Assembly: GCA_938029995.1 (NCBI GenBank)
Contig: CALHGI010000487.1
Location: forward strand, 1 to 7,238
Reading direction: 5' to 3'
Length of the DNA: 7,238 bases
Source of the DNA: an uncultured cyanobacterium
GTDB taxonomy: Bacteria > Cyanobacteriota > Cyanobacteriia > Phormidesmidales > Phormidesmidaceae
The notes under the pieces are model-generated. The model saw only the letters and a program-made list of their open reading frames with translations, had not been told where the DNA came from and searched no databases. Made by a program: the position numbers and the translations under genes. Within the stretch, counting starts at the first letter, position 1. Every line of letters begins with the position of its first letter. Below, piece after piece: positions 6,750 to 7,238 of the stretch.

Positions 6750-7238
6750 ATGAACCTATCGAAGACTCTACTACTGACCCTAGCGGCCTGTTTGGTTGTT
6801 CTCTTTACCGGGTCATCCCTTCTGGCCCAGGCCACCCCACCCATAGCTGAGGTCATCCAGGCGGAAACTCAAATTCCGGTGCTCATTCCCGATGAAATCC
6901 CTCGGGCAGGGGACAGGCCCCTATACCCGGAGATTCTCTACACTGGCCCTGATGGATACTATGTGGCCTATGGATTTATAAAAGACTGTGCCGATGCAGG
7001 CTTTTGTAACTATGGCCGTGTCAAGGGCTATCGCATTGGCTCCAGCGTGTCTCACTTTAAGCCGGATTCATTGGATGCGTTGATTGCTGAGCGCACTGAT
7101 GTGCTAGCAGACGCGCCCCATATCTCACCGGACCCGATTGAGACGATCTCCCTTACAAATAACGCCACAGCAACCGTATTGCCCTGGTATTCCTATACCA
7201 ATCCCGGTAATACCGAGGTCATATTTGAACGCAATGGT
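6750..7238 (+). CDS. Secreted protein of unknown function, related in layout to the preceding one (3' partial)
   Basis: An open frame begins 7 bp after the previous stop and runs 163 codons to the window edge without a stop. The N-terminus is a signal peptide (LLLTLAACLVVLFTGSSLLA), probably cut after LLA (about residue 26). The internal LAAC at 11-14 also fits a lipobox, but the strongly hydrophobic residues after the Cys argue against lipidation. The mature part shows IPVLIPDEIP (about 42-51), a DGYYVAYGF strand (68-76), then KDCADAGFCNYGR (78-90) with a likely disulfide-forming cysteine pair, and LTNNATATVLPWYS later. The IP-x-x-x-P plus Tyr-strand order echoes the upstream small protein, suggesting distant paralogs. 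No Shine-Dalgarno is visible before ATG 6750, so translation may be coupled to the upstream gene. Function is unknown. Confidence 0.7.
   Translation, partial: MNLSKTLLLTLAACLVVLFTGSSLLAQATPPIAEVIQAETQIPVLIPDEIPRAGDRPLYPEILYTGPDGYYVAYGFIKDCADAGFCNYGRVKGYRIGSSVSHFKPDSLDALIAERTDVLADAPHISPDPIETISLTNNATATVLPWYSYTNPGNTEVIFERNG

Noticed and set aside
6413..6856. 147-codon open frame on the - strand across the two small secreted genes
   Set aside because: The + strand reading has two signal peptides, a Shine-Dalgarno for the first gene and tight spacing; the reverse frame has none of these.

Overview
The window looks like part of a conjugation (type IV secretion, T4SS) gene block from a cyanobacterium, probably on a large plasmid or an integrated conjugative element. 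The host call is an inference. It rests on the gene content and on a CCCCAGCT/CCCACT short tandem repeat of the kind common in filamentous cyanobacteria. No perfect HIP1 octamer (GCGATCGC) was seen, which argues mildly for a mobile replicon or a HIP1-poor lineage. All seven genes lie on the + strand with gaps of 42 bp or less. I see no convincing terminator, tRNA, IS element or CRISPR array, so the block reads as one operon that continues past both ends of the window.

Positions 1-3547 hold the likely secretion channel: the C-terminal end of a polytopic membrane protein (VirB6/TrbL-like, tentative), a single-pass VirB8-like inner-membrane protein, a VirB10/TraB-like protein spanning the envelope, and a secreted VirB9/TraK-like protein. 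The 3' end of the last gene has absorbed a C-rich repeat that encodes a proline tail.

Positions 3578-6214 hold the most striking gene. It encodes an 878-residue exported protein with a cysteine-containing, unrecognised N-terminal half, then a GH19/lysozyme-like glycan-cleaving domain, then an M23-type (LytM) peptidase domain. It probably replaces the small VirB1 transglycosylase by cutting both glycan and peptide bonds of peptidoglycan. Its last zinc motif reads HLD instead of HxH.

Positions 6260-7238 hold two small secreted proteins of unknown function, the second running off the window. Their position beside the hydrolase and the channel genes suggests periplasmic accessory factors. Start signals differ along the operon: genes 2, 4 and 6 have good Shine-Dalgarno sequences, whereas genes 3, 5 and 7 have none that is obvious.
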